This document shows, one piece after another, positions 47,932-57,368 of a DNA stretch of 64,000 nucleotides; the first letter of the stretch is position 1, and each line of letters opens with the position of its first letter. The notes under the pieces are model-generated. The model saw nothing but the letters and a program-made list of their open reading frames with translations. It did not search any database and was not told where the DNA came from. The stretch is taken from positions 26,353 through 90,352 of the forward strand of contig NZ_POVL01000012.1 in assembly GCF_002939185.1 (NCBI RefSeq), in the 5' to 3' direction. This stretch comes from Enterobacter sichuanensis. Its GTDB lineage: Bacteria; Pseudomonadota; Gammaproteobacteria; Enterobacterales; Enterobacteriaceae. The translations under genes and the position numbers were made by a program.

Positions 47932-50900
47932 CTACCCCAAAATCTCCCTCAACACCGACCCAATCTTCTCAAACGCCTGCGGTGAAATGATATCCACGTG
48001 GGCGCAATCCTGGCTGTACACCTCCAGTTCACCCACCCATGGCGCCCACGCAACCTGCGGATCCTGCGTGCGCGTGCGCTCGGCCACAAACAGCGTCGCT
48101 TTACCCTCGAAGCGCGCACTGTGTGCCGTGGTGAGCAAGCGCACCGCGTCAGCGTAGTTGCCCTCAATGGCGCTAAACAGCTCGCTGGAGCCCTGTCCCT
48201 GCTGAGCGGCGATAAACGCCTGTCGCTCGCGCTCGATTTCCGCCAGCACTGCCGGGTCGAGGCCGTTCGCCTCTTTCTCTGCCCAGTTCTGGGTTTCCGG
48301 CGGCCAGGTATCCAGCAGGCCGAGGAACGCGACGGCTTCCCCCTGTGCGTGCAGACGCGCGGCAATGCCCTGCGCCAGCGTGCCGCCGAGGGAATAACCG
48401 AACAGGTAATACGGCCCCTGCGGCTGCTGCTTACGTAACGTAGACAGGTGGCGCTCAATCACACCATCCAGATCCGCACACTGCTGCATCGGCCCGTCCG
48501 GACGCGGCGACTGAATGCCGACGATTGACCAGCGCGGGCTGAGGTAGCGAGCCAGCACGCTAAACTGCCAGGCGAAGCCGGATGCCGGATGGAAGCAGAA
48601 CAGCGTCGGGCCGTCGCCCTCACGCAGCGGCAGAAGCGTTTCATACCCCAGACGCTGCGCCTGCGCGTCGCTCATCGACGAGTCCAGCAGCGCGCTGAGC
48701 TTGCTGACCGTGGAGGCGACCATAATCTGCCCCGGCGTGACCTTGCGGGCAAACGTGCGGCTCAGCTGTGCCGCGAGGCGCATCGCCAGCAGCGAGTGGC
48801 CGCCAAGGGCAAAGAAGTCGGCTTCGGTATCGTTGACCTCGCAGCCCAGCAGCGCGGCAAACGCCTGCGCGACGCCGATTTCGGTTGCGCTTTCCGGCGC
48901 GCGACCGGATGTTTTACCGGTCAGTTCCGGCAGCGGCAGCACCTTACGGTCGAGCTTGCCGTTGGCGCTTAACGGCAGCGCGCTGATTTGCAGCAGCACC
49001 ACCGGCACCATATGCGGCGGCAGCTGTGCTTTGAGCGATGCCAGCAGCACGTCGCGATCCAGCGGCAGACCCGATTCAGAAACCACATACCCCACCAGCT
49101 GGCGCGCATCGCCGCCCGTCGCCGCCGCCTGATTGAACACGCAGGCGTGCGCCACGGCCTGGGCCACGTCCGGCAGCGACAGCAGCGCCCGGTCGATTTC
49201 ACCGAGCTCGATGCGCTGGCCGCGAATTTTCAGCTGATCGTCGCTGCGGCCCAGATACTCCACCGCGCCGTTGTCCAGCCAGCGGGCCACGTCGCCGGTG
49301 CGGTACATCCGCTCGCCGGGCGCGAACGGATCGGCGATAAAGCGGCTGGCGGTCAGGTCCGGACGACCAAGGTACCCCTGCGCCAGCTGGATACCGGTGA
49401 GATACAGATCCCCCGCCACGCCAAACGGTACCGGGCGCATCATCGCATCCAGAATGCGCAGCCTCGTGTTCCACACCGGGAAACCGATCGGCACGCTGTT
49501 GCCTTCAACGGCCGCCAGTTCCGGGCCAAACGCCGGATACCAGCTGACGTCCACCGCCGCTTCGGTTGGACCATAGAGGTTATGCAGCGGCACATGGGTC
49601 AACGCTTCCCACTCACGGCACAGCGCCGTCGGCAGCGCTTCGCCGCTGCAGAACACCTGCTTAAGCGTGTTGCAGCACCCGACGTTTTCCGCGGTCAGCG
49701 AGGCGACAAACGCCGCCAGCATCGACGGCACAAAATGGGTAGTGGTTACGCCGTAGTGCGCGAAGAAGCTCTGCATCGCCTGCGGATCGCGGTGCGCATC
49801 CGGCCCGGCCATCACCAGCTTCGCCCCGGCGATAAAGGGCCACCAGAACTCCCATACAGACACGTCAAAGCTGCACGGCGTTTTCTGCGCCACTACGTCG
49901 CTCGCGTTCAGCGGGTAGTGATCCTGCATCCACTTCAGACGGTTAACGATAGCAGTATGCCCGACCATCACCCCTTTCGGACGCCCCGTCGAACCGGAGG
50001 TAAAGATGATGTACGCCGTCTGCTCCGGCTTCGCCAGGCGCAGCGGCTCAGCCCCCGCGGTCGGTAATAGTGTGTTGTAACTAAAGGAGGGAATCGGCAG
50101 ATCGCTAAAGCGCGAACGCTGCTCGTCGGTGGTAATGAGCAGGGACGGCTTCGCGTCCTCCAGCATCATCCGCAGGCGGTCGTCCGGGTAGCCGGTGTCC
50201 AGCGGCAGCCACGCGACACCCGCTTCGACAATGCCGTGTAAGGCCAGCGTCAGGAACACCGAGCGCGGCAGCGCCACCGCCACGCTGTCGCCCGGCTTCA
50301 CGCCGCGCTCACGTAGCAGGTTTGCCAGAGCCACCACCTGCTCACGCATCTGGCGATAGGTAAGCTCGATGTGCGCATCCGCCAGCGCGGGGGCGTCAGG
50401 CGTGTTGCTTGCCTGCTCCGCCACCAGATCGGCGAGCGTAGTGGACGGCAGCGCCAGCCCGGTATCGTTGATGCGCGCAAGCTGCGCATACTCCTGTTCC
50501 GAAACGGTCTCCACCTCGCCACAGCGCAGGTCCGGGTTGGCGGCAAACTGCATGAGCATCGCGTTCAGACGGGCAACATGACGGGTAAGCGTCGCTTCAT
50601 CATAACGCAGCTTACTGGCGAGGATTTCAATACTGAGTCCCCCCTGTTCATCCGGGAACAGCGCCAGCTCAAGGTCATTCACCGGGCCGGTCGCCAGCGT
50701 GTGGGTGATGGCCTCCACACCGTCGAGTTCCAGCCGGTAGTCGAACACCTTCACGTTCAACACGGGGCCAAACAGGGGCTCGTCGCCCGCCGCCTTCCCG
50801 CTATCGCGCACGATCTGCTCGGCGTCGTAGCGCTGGTGGCGGCGCATTTTTTTTAGCTGGTTTGCCAGGCGCAGCGCCAGGTCCGGCAGGCTTTCCTGCG

Positions 50901-51789
50901 GATTGATATTCACCGCCAGCGGCAGGACGTTGAGCACTGGCCCGGTCGCGGTCAGCGCGGCCGATCCCATCCTGCGCATAAAGATAAACCCGGCGGCGTA
51001 GTCCAGCCGTCCGGTGAGGCGCCCTAGCCACAGCGTCACCAGCGCAAGCGCCAGTTCGGCGCGCTGCACCTGCCCTGCCGCCTGTACAAGCCGGCTAAAG
51101 GCGCGACCGTCAGTTACGATTTTCAGGCGCAGGATATCCGTTGTCGCGGCACGACCCGGCAGCGGCGCAGAAGAGAGCGAGACCGGCGAAGGCAGCTGCT
51201 TGCGCTGTTCGGCCCAGAAGGCACCATCGCGCCGCCAGGCTTCACTGTCGCGATAGCGCTGGTACTCTTCCACCACCTCCGCAAACGGCGTGAACGGAGA
51301 CTCAGGCGTGGGTTCGCCCTTTTGCCATGCGGAATAAATTGCGGCAATCTGGCGGGCAATGGCCGGGAAACTGAAGCCATCCACCACCAGATGGTGATAA
51401 CGCTGATACCAGTACCAGCTCTGCTCCCCCACCTGAATCAGCTGGTGAAATGCCAGCGGCTGGCCGCTGTCAACGCGCAGGTTCTGGTTGAGATCGGCCT
51501 CCATCAGCGCCATAGCAGCGTCATGCGAGTCGACGCGCACGATGGGCGGTTCCGGCAGAATGAAGGTTTCATCTACCCACTGCCATACCTCACCGTTCTC
51601 TTGCGTAAAGCGCGTGCGCAGGGTATCGGCCTGCATCATGCCTGCCGCAATGGCTTTTGCCATCAGCGGCGCGTCGATATCCCCTTTCAGCTCGGTGTAA
51701 TGCGCCACGCTCCAGGCGTTTGGCAACGTGGACAGCTGTTCCGCCATCCAGATACCCGGCTGGGCGGCGACGAGAGGAAGACGGTTCAT
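47932..51789 (-). CDS. entF: enterobactin synthetase component F (NRPS)
   Basis: 1285-residue four-domain synthetase that activates L-serine, joins it to dihydroxybenzoate and cyclises three units. Condensation domain about 1-430 with HHLVVDG at 132-138. Adenylation domain about 450-960 with IIFTSGSTGRPKGV and YRTGDVARW. Carrier domain near 970-1045 with ALGGHSLLAMRLA. Thioesterase about 1060-1285 with GYSLGGTLAQ and the late His in CAHVDIIS. The start MNRLPLVAAQ overlaps the ybdZ stop as ATGA; the open frame continues antisense upstream. Confidence 0.97.
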   Translation of the reverse strand: MNRLPLVAAQPGIWMAEQLSTLPNAWSVAHYTELKGDIDAPLMAKAIAAGMMQADTLRTRFTQENGEVWQWVDETFILPEPPIVRVDSHDAAMALMEADLNQNLRVDSGQPLAFHQLIQVGEQSWYWYQRYHHLVVDGFSFPAIARQIAAIYSAWQKGEPTPESPFTPFAEVVEEYQRYRDSEAWRRDGAFWAEQRKQLPSPVSLSSAPLPGRAATTDILRLKIVTDGRAFSRLVQAAGQVQRAELALALVTLWLGRLTGRLDYAAGFIFMRRMGSAALTATGPVLNVLPLAVNINPQESLPDLALRLANQLKKMRRHQRYDAEQIVRDSGKAAGDEPLFGPVLNVKVFDYRLELDGVEAITHTLATGPVNDLELALFPDEQGGLSIEILASKLRYDEATLTRHVARLNAMLMQFAANPDLRCGEVETVSEQEYAQLARINDTGLALPSTTLADLVAEQASNTPDAPALADAHIELTYRQMREQVVALANLLRERGVKPGDSVAVALPRSVFLTLALHGIVEAGVAWLPLDTGYPDDRLRMMLEDAKPSLLITTDEQRSRFSDLPIPSFSYNTLLPTAGAEPLRLAKPEQTAYIIFTSGSTGRPKGVMVGHTAIVNRLKWMQDHYPLNASDVVAQKTPCSFDVSVWEFWWPFIAGAKLVMAGPDAHRDPQAMQSFFAHYGVTTTHFVPSMLAAFVASLTAENVGCCNTLKQVFCSGEALPTALCREWEALTHVPLHNLYGPTEAAVDVSWYPAFGPELAAVEGNSVPIGFPVWNTRLRILDAMMRPVPFGVAGDLYLTGIQLAQGYLGRPDLTASRFIADPFAPGERMYRTGDVARWLDNGAVEYLGRSDDQLKIRGQRIELGEIDRALLSLPDVAQAVAHACVFNQAAATGGDARQLVGYVVSESGLPLDRDVLLASLKAQLPPHMVPVVLLQISALPLSANGKLDRKVLPLPELTGKTSGRAPESATEIGVAQAFAALLGCEVNDTEADFFALGGHSLLAMRLAAQLSRTFARKVTPGQIMVASTVSKLSALLDSSMSDAQAQRLGYETLLPLREGDGPTLFCFHPASGFAWQFSVLARYLSPRWSIVGIQSPRPDGPMQQCADLDGVIERHLSTLRKQQPQGPYYLFGYSLGGTLAQGIAARLHAQGEAVAFLGLLDTWPPETQNWAEKEANGLDPAVLAEIERERQAFIAAQQGQGSSELFSAIEGNYADAVRLLTTAHSARFEGKATLFVAERTRTQDPQVAWAPWVGELEVYSQDCAHVDIISPQAFEKIGSVLREILG

Positions 51790-51998
51790 GCGTTCCCCTT
51801 TGCAAAATGAGACGGTTCCAGCGTTTGCCAGTGTTCCGCCAGCCACTGCTGGCACGCTTCCTGGGACTGTGCCTCGCACACCACACGCCACCCTGCCGGC
51901 AGTTCGCACTGCTGCGGCCACAGGCTGTACTGCCCGTGGTCGTTTTGCAAAATGGCAAACTGTCCCTGCGGATTATCGAAAGGATTGCTGAATTCCAT
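51786..51998 (-). CDS. ybdZ: MbtH-like protein YbdZ
   Basis: 70-residue MbtH-like partner that stabilises the adenylation domain of EntF. The family pattern NPFDNPQGQFAILQND...YSLWP...LPAGWRVV...W is complete. Its stop overlaps the entF start by four bases and it begins 10 bases after fes ends, so fes-ybdZ-entF form one unit. Confidence 0.95.
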   Translation of the reverse strand: MEFSNPFDNPQGQFAILQNDHGQYSLWPQQCELPAGWRVVCEAQSQEACQQWLAEHWQTLEPSHFAKGNA

Positions 51999-52008
51999 AC
52001 AGACTCCG

Positions 52009-53208
52009 TTATTGAATAAGCGGCTGCCAGAGGGTGATCAGCCCCTGCGTCAGCCCCCCGCGCCAGCAAAGCGCGTCGTGCCCGCCGTCAACCTGACGCC
52101 AGTAAACCTGCTGTTGCGCATGCAGTTCGGCGTAAATAGCCTGATTCGCATTGAAAATGAGCGGCTCGTTGCGCCCGGCCTCCAGGACAATACGCAGCCC
52201 ACGCGCGGTTATCTCCCCCGCTCTGAGTTGTTCGATAAGGCGTCCCTCCTGCTGCCCGCCGCGATGCGGCCACCAGTAGGAGCCGGACTGGCTGAGCACG
52301 CAGCCAAAACGCTGCGGCCAGTTGAGGCCCGCATACAGGGAAGAGAGTCCGCCAAAGCTTTGGCCCGCCACCACCGTACGGTCGGCGCGGTCGCTGAACG
52401 GCGCGCGTTTTTTGACAAGCGGGAGAAGTTCTTCCTGCACCGCCAGCCAGAAATCGGGGTTACAGGGCAGTTCGCTGTTGCGATGCGCCATGTCGATCGC
52501 ATCGATCAACACGTAGACGGCAGGCGGCAGCTTGCGCCCGGCAGTAAGCGACGCCAGCGCAGGCCAGACGGGCATGCTTTCGGCCCAGAACTGACCGTCG
52601 AGCAGCACGGCCAGCGGGCGTTCAGGGTTATCGTCCCCGGTGGTAAAAATCCATACTCGGCGGCGGTTTTTCAGGCGCGCGCTTTCCCATTCAATGCAGA
52701 CCGGCGCGTTGTGAGGGGTATCGGAATGTTGCCAGCCCGGCTGAACCGGTGCTTCCGGCATCTCCAGCGCCGAGACGGCATGGCCGCGCCCGCCGCGCCA
52801 GCTCTGCGGATTTAGCGGGTCAGACACCGCGTGCGGCAGCAGTTTTCGCCAGCCTTCACGCAGCGCCATGCGGTCCGGTTTCTGGCCTGCGAACACGGCG
52901 TCGGCAAAATCGTTTTCATTCACAGAGGGGATAAAACAGTAGCTCCCGCGCCACGCGGGGGTGAACTCGCCCTGCCACTGCCAGACGTCGGTATCAGGAA
53001 TGCGTTCGAGGGATTGCGGGCGGGCATTCTGGTGGTGATCGGTCACGCCGGTGACGTAGAGCCAGACGCGTTTGATCGGTGACGTTCTTTGCGTTCCTGC
53101 CGGGTCACGCCACCAGAACGTGACGCGATATTTCCCTTTTTCCCGTGTCCATTCAGGCCCGTTTTTCGACTGCCACCACGCTTCACTGCCCGTTGTTAAC
53201 GCCGTCAC
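52009..53208 (-). CDS. fes: enterobactin esterase Fes
   Basis: 399-residue cytoplasmic esterase that cuts ferric enterobactin to free iron. An N-terminal all-beta domain (about 1-130; RRVWLYVTGVTDHHQN) precedes the alpha/beta-hydrolase part with the nucleophile in VAGQSFGGLSSLYAG and the late His in DGGHDALCW. The start is GTG (VTALTTGSEAWW) with GAGG eight bases upstream; a longer frame runs into the fepA control region. Divergent from fepA. Confidence 0.94.
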   Translation of the reverse strand: MTALTTGSEAWWQSKNGPEWTREKGKYRVTFWWRDPAGTQRTSPIKRVWLYVTGVTDHHQNARPQSLERIPDTDVWQWQGEFTPAWRGSYCFIPSVNENDFADAVFAGQKPDRMALREGWRKLLPHAVSDPLNPQSWRGGRGHAVSALEMPEAPVQPGWQHSDTPHNAPVCIEWESARLKNRRRVWIFTTGDDNPERPLAVLLDGQFWAESMPVWPALASLTAGRKLPPAVYVLIDAIDMAHRNSELPCNPDFWLAVQEELLPLVKKRAPFSDRADRTVVAGQSFGGLSSLYAGLNWPQRFGCVLSQSGSYWWPHRGGQQEGRLIEQLRAGEITARGLRIVLEAGRNEPLIFNANQAIYAELHAQQQVYWRQVDGGHDALCWRGGLTQGLITLWQPLIQ

Positions 53209-53259
53209 CCTTATAACCTCATGTTTAACAGTCTTTTTTGTTTCAGAGCAAATTTTATT

Positions 53260-53299
53260 GATAATATTATTGATAACTATTTGCATTTGCAATAGCGTA
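53260..53299. promoter_or_regulatory. Fur-binding region, fes-fepA
   Basis: GATAATATTATTGATAACTATTTGC with a following ATTTGC repeat gives two weaker, staggered Fur-type matches (about 11-12 of 19). The layout resembles the known Fur-controlled E. coli fepA-fes region. Confidence 0.65.
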
Positions 53300-53352
53300 G
53301 TGGCCGCGCTGTGGGAAGCGCTCATAAAACAACCATAAAAGCAGGACGTACA

Positions 53353-55593
53353 ATGAATAAGAAGATTCACTCTCTGGCCTTGCTGGTCAATTTAGGGATT
53401 TACGGCGCCGCGCTGCCCGCGCTGGCAGACGATAACAACGCCTCCGCGCAGCACGAAGACACCATGGTCATTACCGCCGCCGAGCAGAACCTGCAGGCAC
53501 CGGGGGTATCAACCATCACCGCCGATGAGATCCGTAAAAACCCGCCCGCGCGCGACGTGGCGGAAATCATCCGTACCATGCCGGGCGTGAACCTGACCGG
53601 GAACTCCACCAGCGGCCAGCGCGGGAATAACCGTCAGATTGATATTCGCGGCATGGGGCCGGAAAACACCCTGATCCTGATCGATGGCAAGCCGGTGACC
53701 AGCCGTAACTCTATCCGTCTGGGCTGGCGCGGCGAGCGTGATACCCGCGGCGATACCGGCTGGGTACCGCCAGAGATGATTGAGCGCATCGAAGTGATCC
53801 GCGGACCGGCAGCCGCGCGCTACGGCAACGGTGCGGCAGGCGGCGTGGTGAACATCATCACCAAAAAGTTCGACGACCAGTGGCATGGCTCCTGGAACAC
53901 CTACCTGAATGCGCCAGAACACAAGGACGAAGGTTCCACCAAACGCACCAACTTCAGCCTGAGCGGCCCGCTTGGCGGCGATTTCAGCTTCCGCATGTTT
54001 GGTAACCTGGACAAAACGCAAGCCGACGCGTGGGACATCAACCAGGGTCACCAGTCTGAGCGTACCGGCGCCTACGCCAATACCCTGCCGGCTGGCCGGG
54101 AAGGTGTGGAGAACAAAGACATTAACGGAGTGGTCCGCTGGGACTTCGCGCCGATGCAGTCCCTGGAGTTTGAAGCAGGTTACAGCCGTCAGAACAACCT
54201 CTACGCGGGTGATACTCAGAACACCAACAACGACAACGCGCTGGTGAAAAAGAATTACGGCAAAGAGACCAACCGTATCTATCGCCAGAACTTCGCCGTT
54301 ACCTGGAACGGCGGCTGGGATAACGGCATAACCACCAGCAACTGGGCGCAGTACGAGCACACCCGCAACTCCCGCCTGGGCGAAGGGCTGGCGGGAGGTC
54401 TGGAAGGCCTGTTCAACAGCAATAAATTCACCGACACTGACCTGGCCGACGTGATGTTGCACAGCGAGATCAACCTGCCGATTGATTTCCTCGTTAACCA
54501 GAACCTGACGCTGGGCACCGAATGGAACCAGCAGCGCATGAAGGACTCCACCTCCTTCACGCAAACCCTGCAGGGCGGCACTATCCCGGGGATGAGTAAC
54601 GATCGCAGTCCGTACACCTCGGCAGAGATTTTCTCCCTGTTCGCCGAGAACAATATGGAGCTAACCGACAGCACCATGCTGACCCCGGCGCTGCGCTTCG
54701 ACCATCACACCATCGTCGGCAACAACTGGAGCCCGTCCCTGAACCTGTCGCAAGGTCTGGGGGATAACTTCACGCTGAAGATGGGGATCGCGCGCGCCTA
54801 CAAAGCGCCGAGCCTGTACCAGACCAACCCAAACTACCTGCTCTACAGCAAAGGCCAGGGCTGCTACGCCAGCTCCGATGGTGTGGGCTGCTACATGATG
54901 GGTAATGAGGATCTGAAGGCCGAAACCAGCATCAACAAAGAGATTGGTCTGGAGTGGAAGCGCGACGGCTGGCTGGCGGGCGTGACCTGGTTCCGCAACG
55001 ACTACCGCGACAAGATTGAAGCGGGCTACGCGCCGATTGGTCACACCTCCTCCGGTAAAGTGCAGACCGATATCTACCAGTGGGAAAACGTGCCGAAAGC
55101 GGTGGTTGAAGGGCTGGAAGGATCCCTGAACGTGCCGGTCAGCGACACCATTAACTGGACCAATAACATCACTTACATGCTGCAGAGCAAGAACAAGGAG
55201 ACCGGCGATCGTCTGTCGATTATCCCGGAGTACACGCTGAACTCGACCCTGAGCTGGCAGGTCCATCAGGACGTGTCGCTCCAGTCAACTTTCACCTGGT
55301 ACGGCAAGCAGCAGCCGAAGAAGTACAACTACAAAGGTCAGCCGGTGACCGGTTCTGAAAAAGACGAAGTCAGCCCGTACAGCATCGTTGGCCTGAGCGC
55401 GACCTGGGACATGACCAAAAACGTCAGCCTGACCGGCGGCGTGGATAACGTCTTCGACAAGCGCCAGTGGCGTGCGGGTAATGCCCAGACCACGGGTAAC
55501 GCCACCACCGGCGCGTATATGTACGGTGCAGGGGCGTATACGTATAATGAGCCGGGTCGCACCTGGTATATGAGCGTGAATACGCGTTTTTAA
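53353..55593 (+). CDS. fepA: ferric enterobactin outer membrane receptor FepA
   Basis: 746-residue TonB-dependent receptor, same length as E. coli FepA. Signal peptide of about 25 residues (ending ALA), a TonB box DTMVITAA at 36-43, the plug domain with VIRGPAAARYGNGAAGGVVNIITKK, then the 22-strand barrel ending in aromatic SVNTRF. The start follows AGGACGTACA. Divergent from fes. Confidence 0.97.
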   Translation: MNKKIHSLALLVNLGIYGAALPALADDNNASAQHEDTMVITAAEQNLQAPGVSTITADEIRKNPPARDVAEIIRTMPGVNLTGNSTSGQRGNNRQIDIRGMGPENTLILIDGKPVTSRNSIRLGWRGERDTRGDTGWVPPEMIERIEVIRGPAAARYGNGAAGGVVNIITKKFDDQWHGSWNTYLNAPEHKDEGSTKRTNFSLSGPLGGDFSFRMFGNLDKTQADAWDINQGHQSERTGAYANTLPAGREGVENKDINGVVRWDFAPMQSLEFEAGYSRQNNLYAGDTQNTNNDNALVKKNYGKETNRIYRQNFAVTWNGGWDNGITTSNWAQYEHTRNSRLGEGLAGGLEGLFNSNKFTDTDLADVMLHSEINLPIDFLVNQNLTLGTEWNQQRMKDSTSFTQTLQGGTIPGMSNDRSPYTSAEIFSLFAENNMELTDSTMLTPALRFDHHTIVGNNWSPSLNLSQGLGDNFTLKMGIARAYKAPSLYQTNPNYLLYSKGQGCYASSDGVGCYMMGNEDLKAETSINKEIGLEWKRDGWLAGVTWFRNDYRDKIEAGYAPIGHTSSGKVQTDIYQWENVPKAVVEGLEGSLNVPVSDTINWTNNITYMLQSKNKETGDRLSIIPEYTLNSTLSWQVHQDVSLQSTFTWYGKQQPKKYNYKGQPVTGSEKDEVSPYSIVGLSATWDMTKNVSLTGGVDNVFDKRQWRAGNAQTTGNATTGAYMYGAGAYTYNEPGRTWYMSVNTRF

Positions 55594-55611
55594 GGCACTG
55601 AAGTCAATCCT

Positions 55612-55648
55612 TCCCTCTCCCCTCAGGGGAGAGGGTCAGGGTGAGGGG
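55612..55648. repeat. CCCTCTCCC-type palindrome, copy 4, abutting entD
   Basis: CCCTCTCCCCTCAGGGGAGAGGG followed by TCAGGGTGAGGGG. The final GAGGGG lies 6-7 bases before the entD ATG and would serve as its ribosome binding site. Confidence 0.9.
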
Positions 55649-55654
55649 AAAACC

Positions 55655-56296
55655 ATGCACACCACCCACCGCACGCTCATTCTCGCCAACCACACCGTCC
55701 ACCACATCACCTTCGATCCCACGACCTTCACCGAAGCCGATCTCCTCTGGCTCCCCCATCACGCTGAACTTGCAAACGCCGGACGCAAACGCAAAGCAGA
55801 GCATCTGGCCGGTCGCATCGCCGCCGCGCATGCTTTACCTGAACATACCGTTCCCGGCATCGGCCCCAGCGGCGAACCACTCTGGCCAGAAGGCATTTCA
55901 GGCAGCATCACCCACAGCGGCACGCAGGCAATGGCGGTTGTCGTCCATCATCCCGATGCGAGGGTGGGTATTGATTGCGAAGCCATACTTCCAGACAGTG
56001 AAGCCCGGGAAATCCAGGACGGTATTATTGATGCGCAGGAAGCGATGTGCCTGACGCGTTCGGGCTACCCTTTCGCGCTGGCGCTGACGCTGACGTTTAG
56101 CGCCAAAGAGAGTCTGTTTAAGGCGCTCTTTCCGCAGGTGAAGAATTTTATGGATTTTGACTGTGCTCGTATTACGCGACTCGATGAAAGAACACTTACG
56201 CTGGCGTTGACCCGCCCACAGGCGGATTTTAAAGAAAACACGCTATTTACACTTCACTGGTTACTTGATGGTAATCAAGTCATCACTTTGCTGTAA
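55655..56296 (+). CDS. entD: enterobactin phosphopantetheinyl transferase EntD
   Basis: 213-residue Sfp-type transferase that moves phosphopantetheine from CoA to the EntB and EntF carrier domains. The three family motifs are visible: GSITHSG, VGIDCE (metal ligands Asp and Glu) and FSAKESLFKALFP. It follows fepA in the same direction 61 bases on, after a palindromic repeat that provides its ribosome site. It ends the siderophore locus; base composition drops sharply after it. Confidence 0.94.
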   Translation: MHTTHRTLILANHTVHHITFDPTTFTEADLLWLPHHAELANAGRKRKAEHLAGRIAAAHALPEHTVPGIGPSGEPLWPEGISGSITHSGTQAMAVVVHHPDARVGIDCEAILPDSEAREIQDGIIDAQEAMCLTRSGYPFALALTLTFSAKESLFKALFPQVKNFMDFDCARITRLDERTLTLALTRPQADFKENTLFTLHWLLDGNQVITLL

Positions 56297-56451
56297 CGCG
56301 CGTCAGGCATCGAAAATCTTTATTCAGCCACTCTTTCACTCCTTTTATTTCTCGCAATGCAAAAAACACTTTTTAGGAATATATCAATCTTCTTTTCCAT
56401 TTCGGCAGGAGTAGGATAAAACCCCAATAACCACATTATTAAAATGGATTT

Positions 56452-57015
56452 ATGATGCCGGTAAATGAACGCATTATTCCCACCTCAGGAACCCCGATTA
56501 ACCCAGGCGGTATCCGACAACTCACCATCGGTGAGATAGCCCTCGCGAAGACGCTTTATGGTTACAGTATCCATTATCATCTGGTGTGGGTGCACAGGGA
56601 AAGTTATCTTCCTTTTAATCTCCAGCCTGTCGATATAGCGATGAGTCCCAATGGTGAGATGTGGTACAGAGAGGAAACGTATTCACCGGATTTTTCGTTA
56701 GAGAAAAGCCTCCGAAAAAAGCATCGATTCATGCATGAAATGATGCACGTCTGGCAGACACAAAAAGGAATGTTAGTCAGAACCAGGGGACTATTTTCTG
56801 GCATTGCTGACTATTCATACAGCTTAGATAAAGCAGATTTATTGCATTATGGTTTAGAGCAACAGGCATCAATAGTAAGTGACTATTGGTTATTGAAATA
56901 CCATGGATTAAAAAACAATGAGCATTTGTTTGAATATCGTGATTTTAACCAAAATGAGACAATTTATTATCTTCTTCAGAAATACCAAGCGATTTTGAGA
57001 GGTTTTCCTGGATGA
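56452..57015 (+). CDS. putative type VI secretion effector, HExxH metalloprotease-like
   Basis: 187-residue protein with a zinc-protease motif HEMMH (His95, Glu96, His99) and a possible third ligand at Glu136 in LEQQASIVSDYW. This arrangement is seen in small Vgr/Rhs-associated proteins. No signal peptide. Its stop overlaps the start of a lipoprotein gene, and an Hcp gene follows. From this context it is likely a T6SS cargo toxin acting in the periplasm or on the envelope; the substrate is unknown. AT-rich relative to its neighbours. Start is ATG at 56452 or the next ATG. Confidence 0.7.
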   Translation: MMPVNERIIPTSGTPINPGGIRQLTIGEIALAKTLYGYSIHYHLVWVHRESYLPFNLQPVDIAMSPNGEMWYREETYSPDFSLEKSLRKKHRFMHEMMHVWQTQKGMLVRTRGLFSGIADYSYSLDKADLLHYGLEQQASIVSDYWLLKYHGLKNNEHLFEYRDFNQNETIYYLLQKYQAILRGFPG

Positions 57016-57368
57016 AAAAAATAATTACCTTGCTTAGTTTATGCATTTTACTGACGGGCTGTCCAGGAGGCAAACGTGCACCACATCCCAGAGCCACGTA
57101 CATTAATGGGGATTATCTTTGTTTTAGCGTAAATAAAAAAGATAAACTTAATTACTATACAATTTATTCTAGTGAAGGTAACGATATAACTATCGTGACG
57201 GGTTCCGGAAGACAACAATTGAATCTTAACTACCCTGACAATTGCATAAATATCAATTGGAAATATGGATACACCTACGTAATTAACTATGGCCTGAATG
57301 GTGAAGATTATGAACATGAGTTTTTTATCGATAACGACGGGCAACTAACTAATCTGGGAGGATTATAA
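57012..57368 (+). CDS. lipoprotein, likely T6SS immunity protein
   Basis: 118-residue protein with a lipoprotein signal: hydrophobic stretch then LTGC with Cys17. The mature part is small, beta-rich and without a known domain in my reading. It overlaps the HExxH gene by four bases and shares one base with hcp (TAATG), so all three are co-translated. A periplasm-facing lipoprotein next to a putative effector is the usual form of a T6SS immunity protein; this is inference from order. Confidence 0.65.
   Translation: MKKIITLLSLCILLTGCPGGKRAPHPRATYINGDYLCFSVNKKDKLNYYTIYSSEGNDITIVTGSGRQQLNLNYPDNCININWKYGYTYVINYGLNGEDYEHEFFIDNDGQLTNLGGL

Noticed and set aside
48988..50067. 359-codon plus-strand frame opposite entF
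   Set aside because: Basic, low-complexity shadow of the EntF adenylation domain; entF is unambiguous on the other strand.
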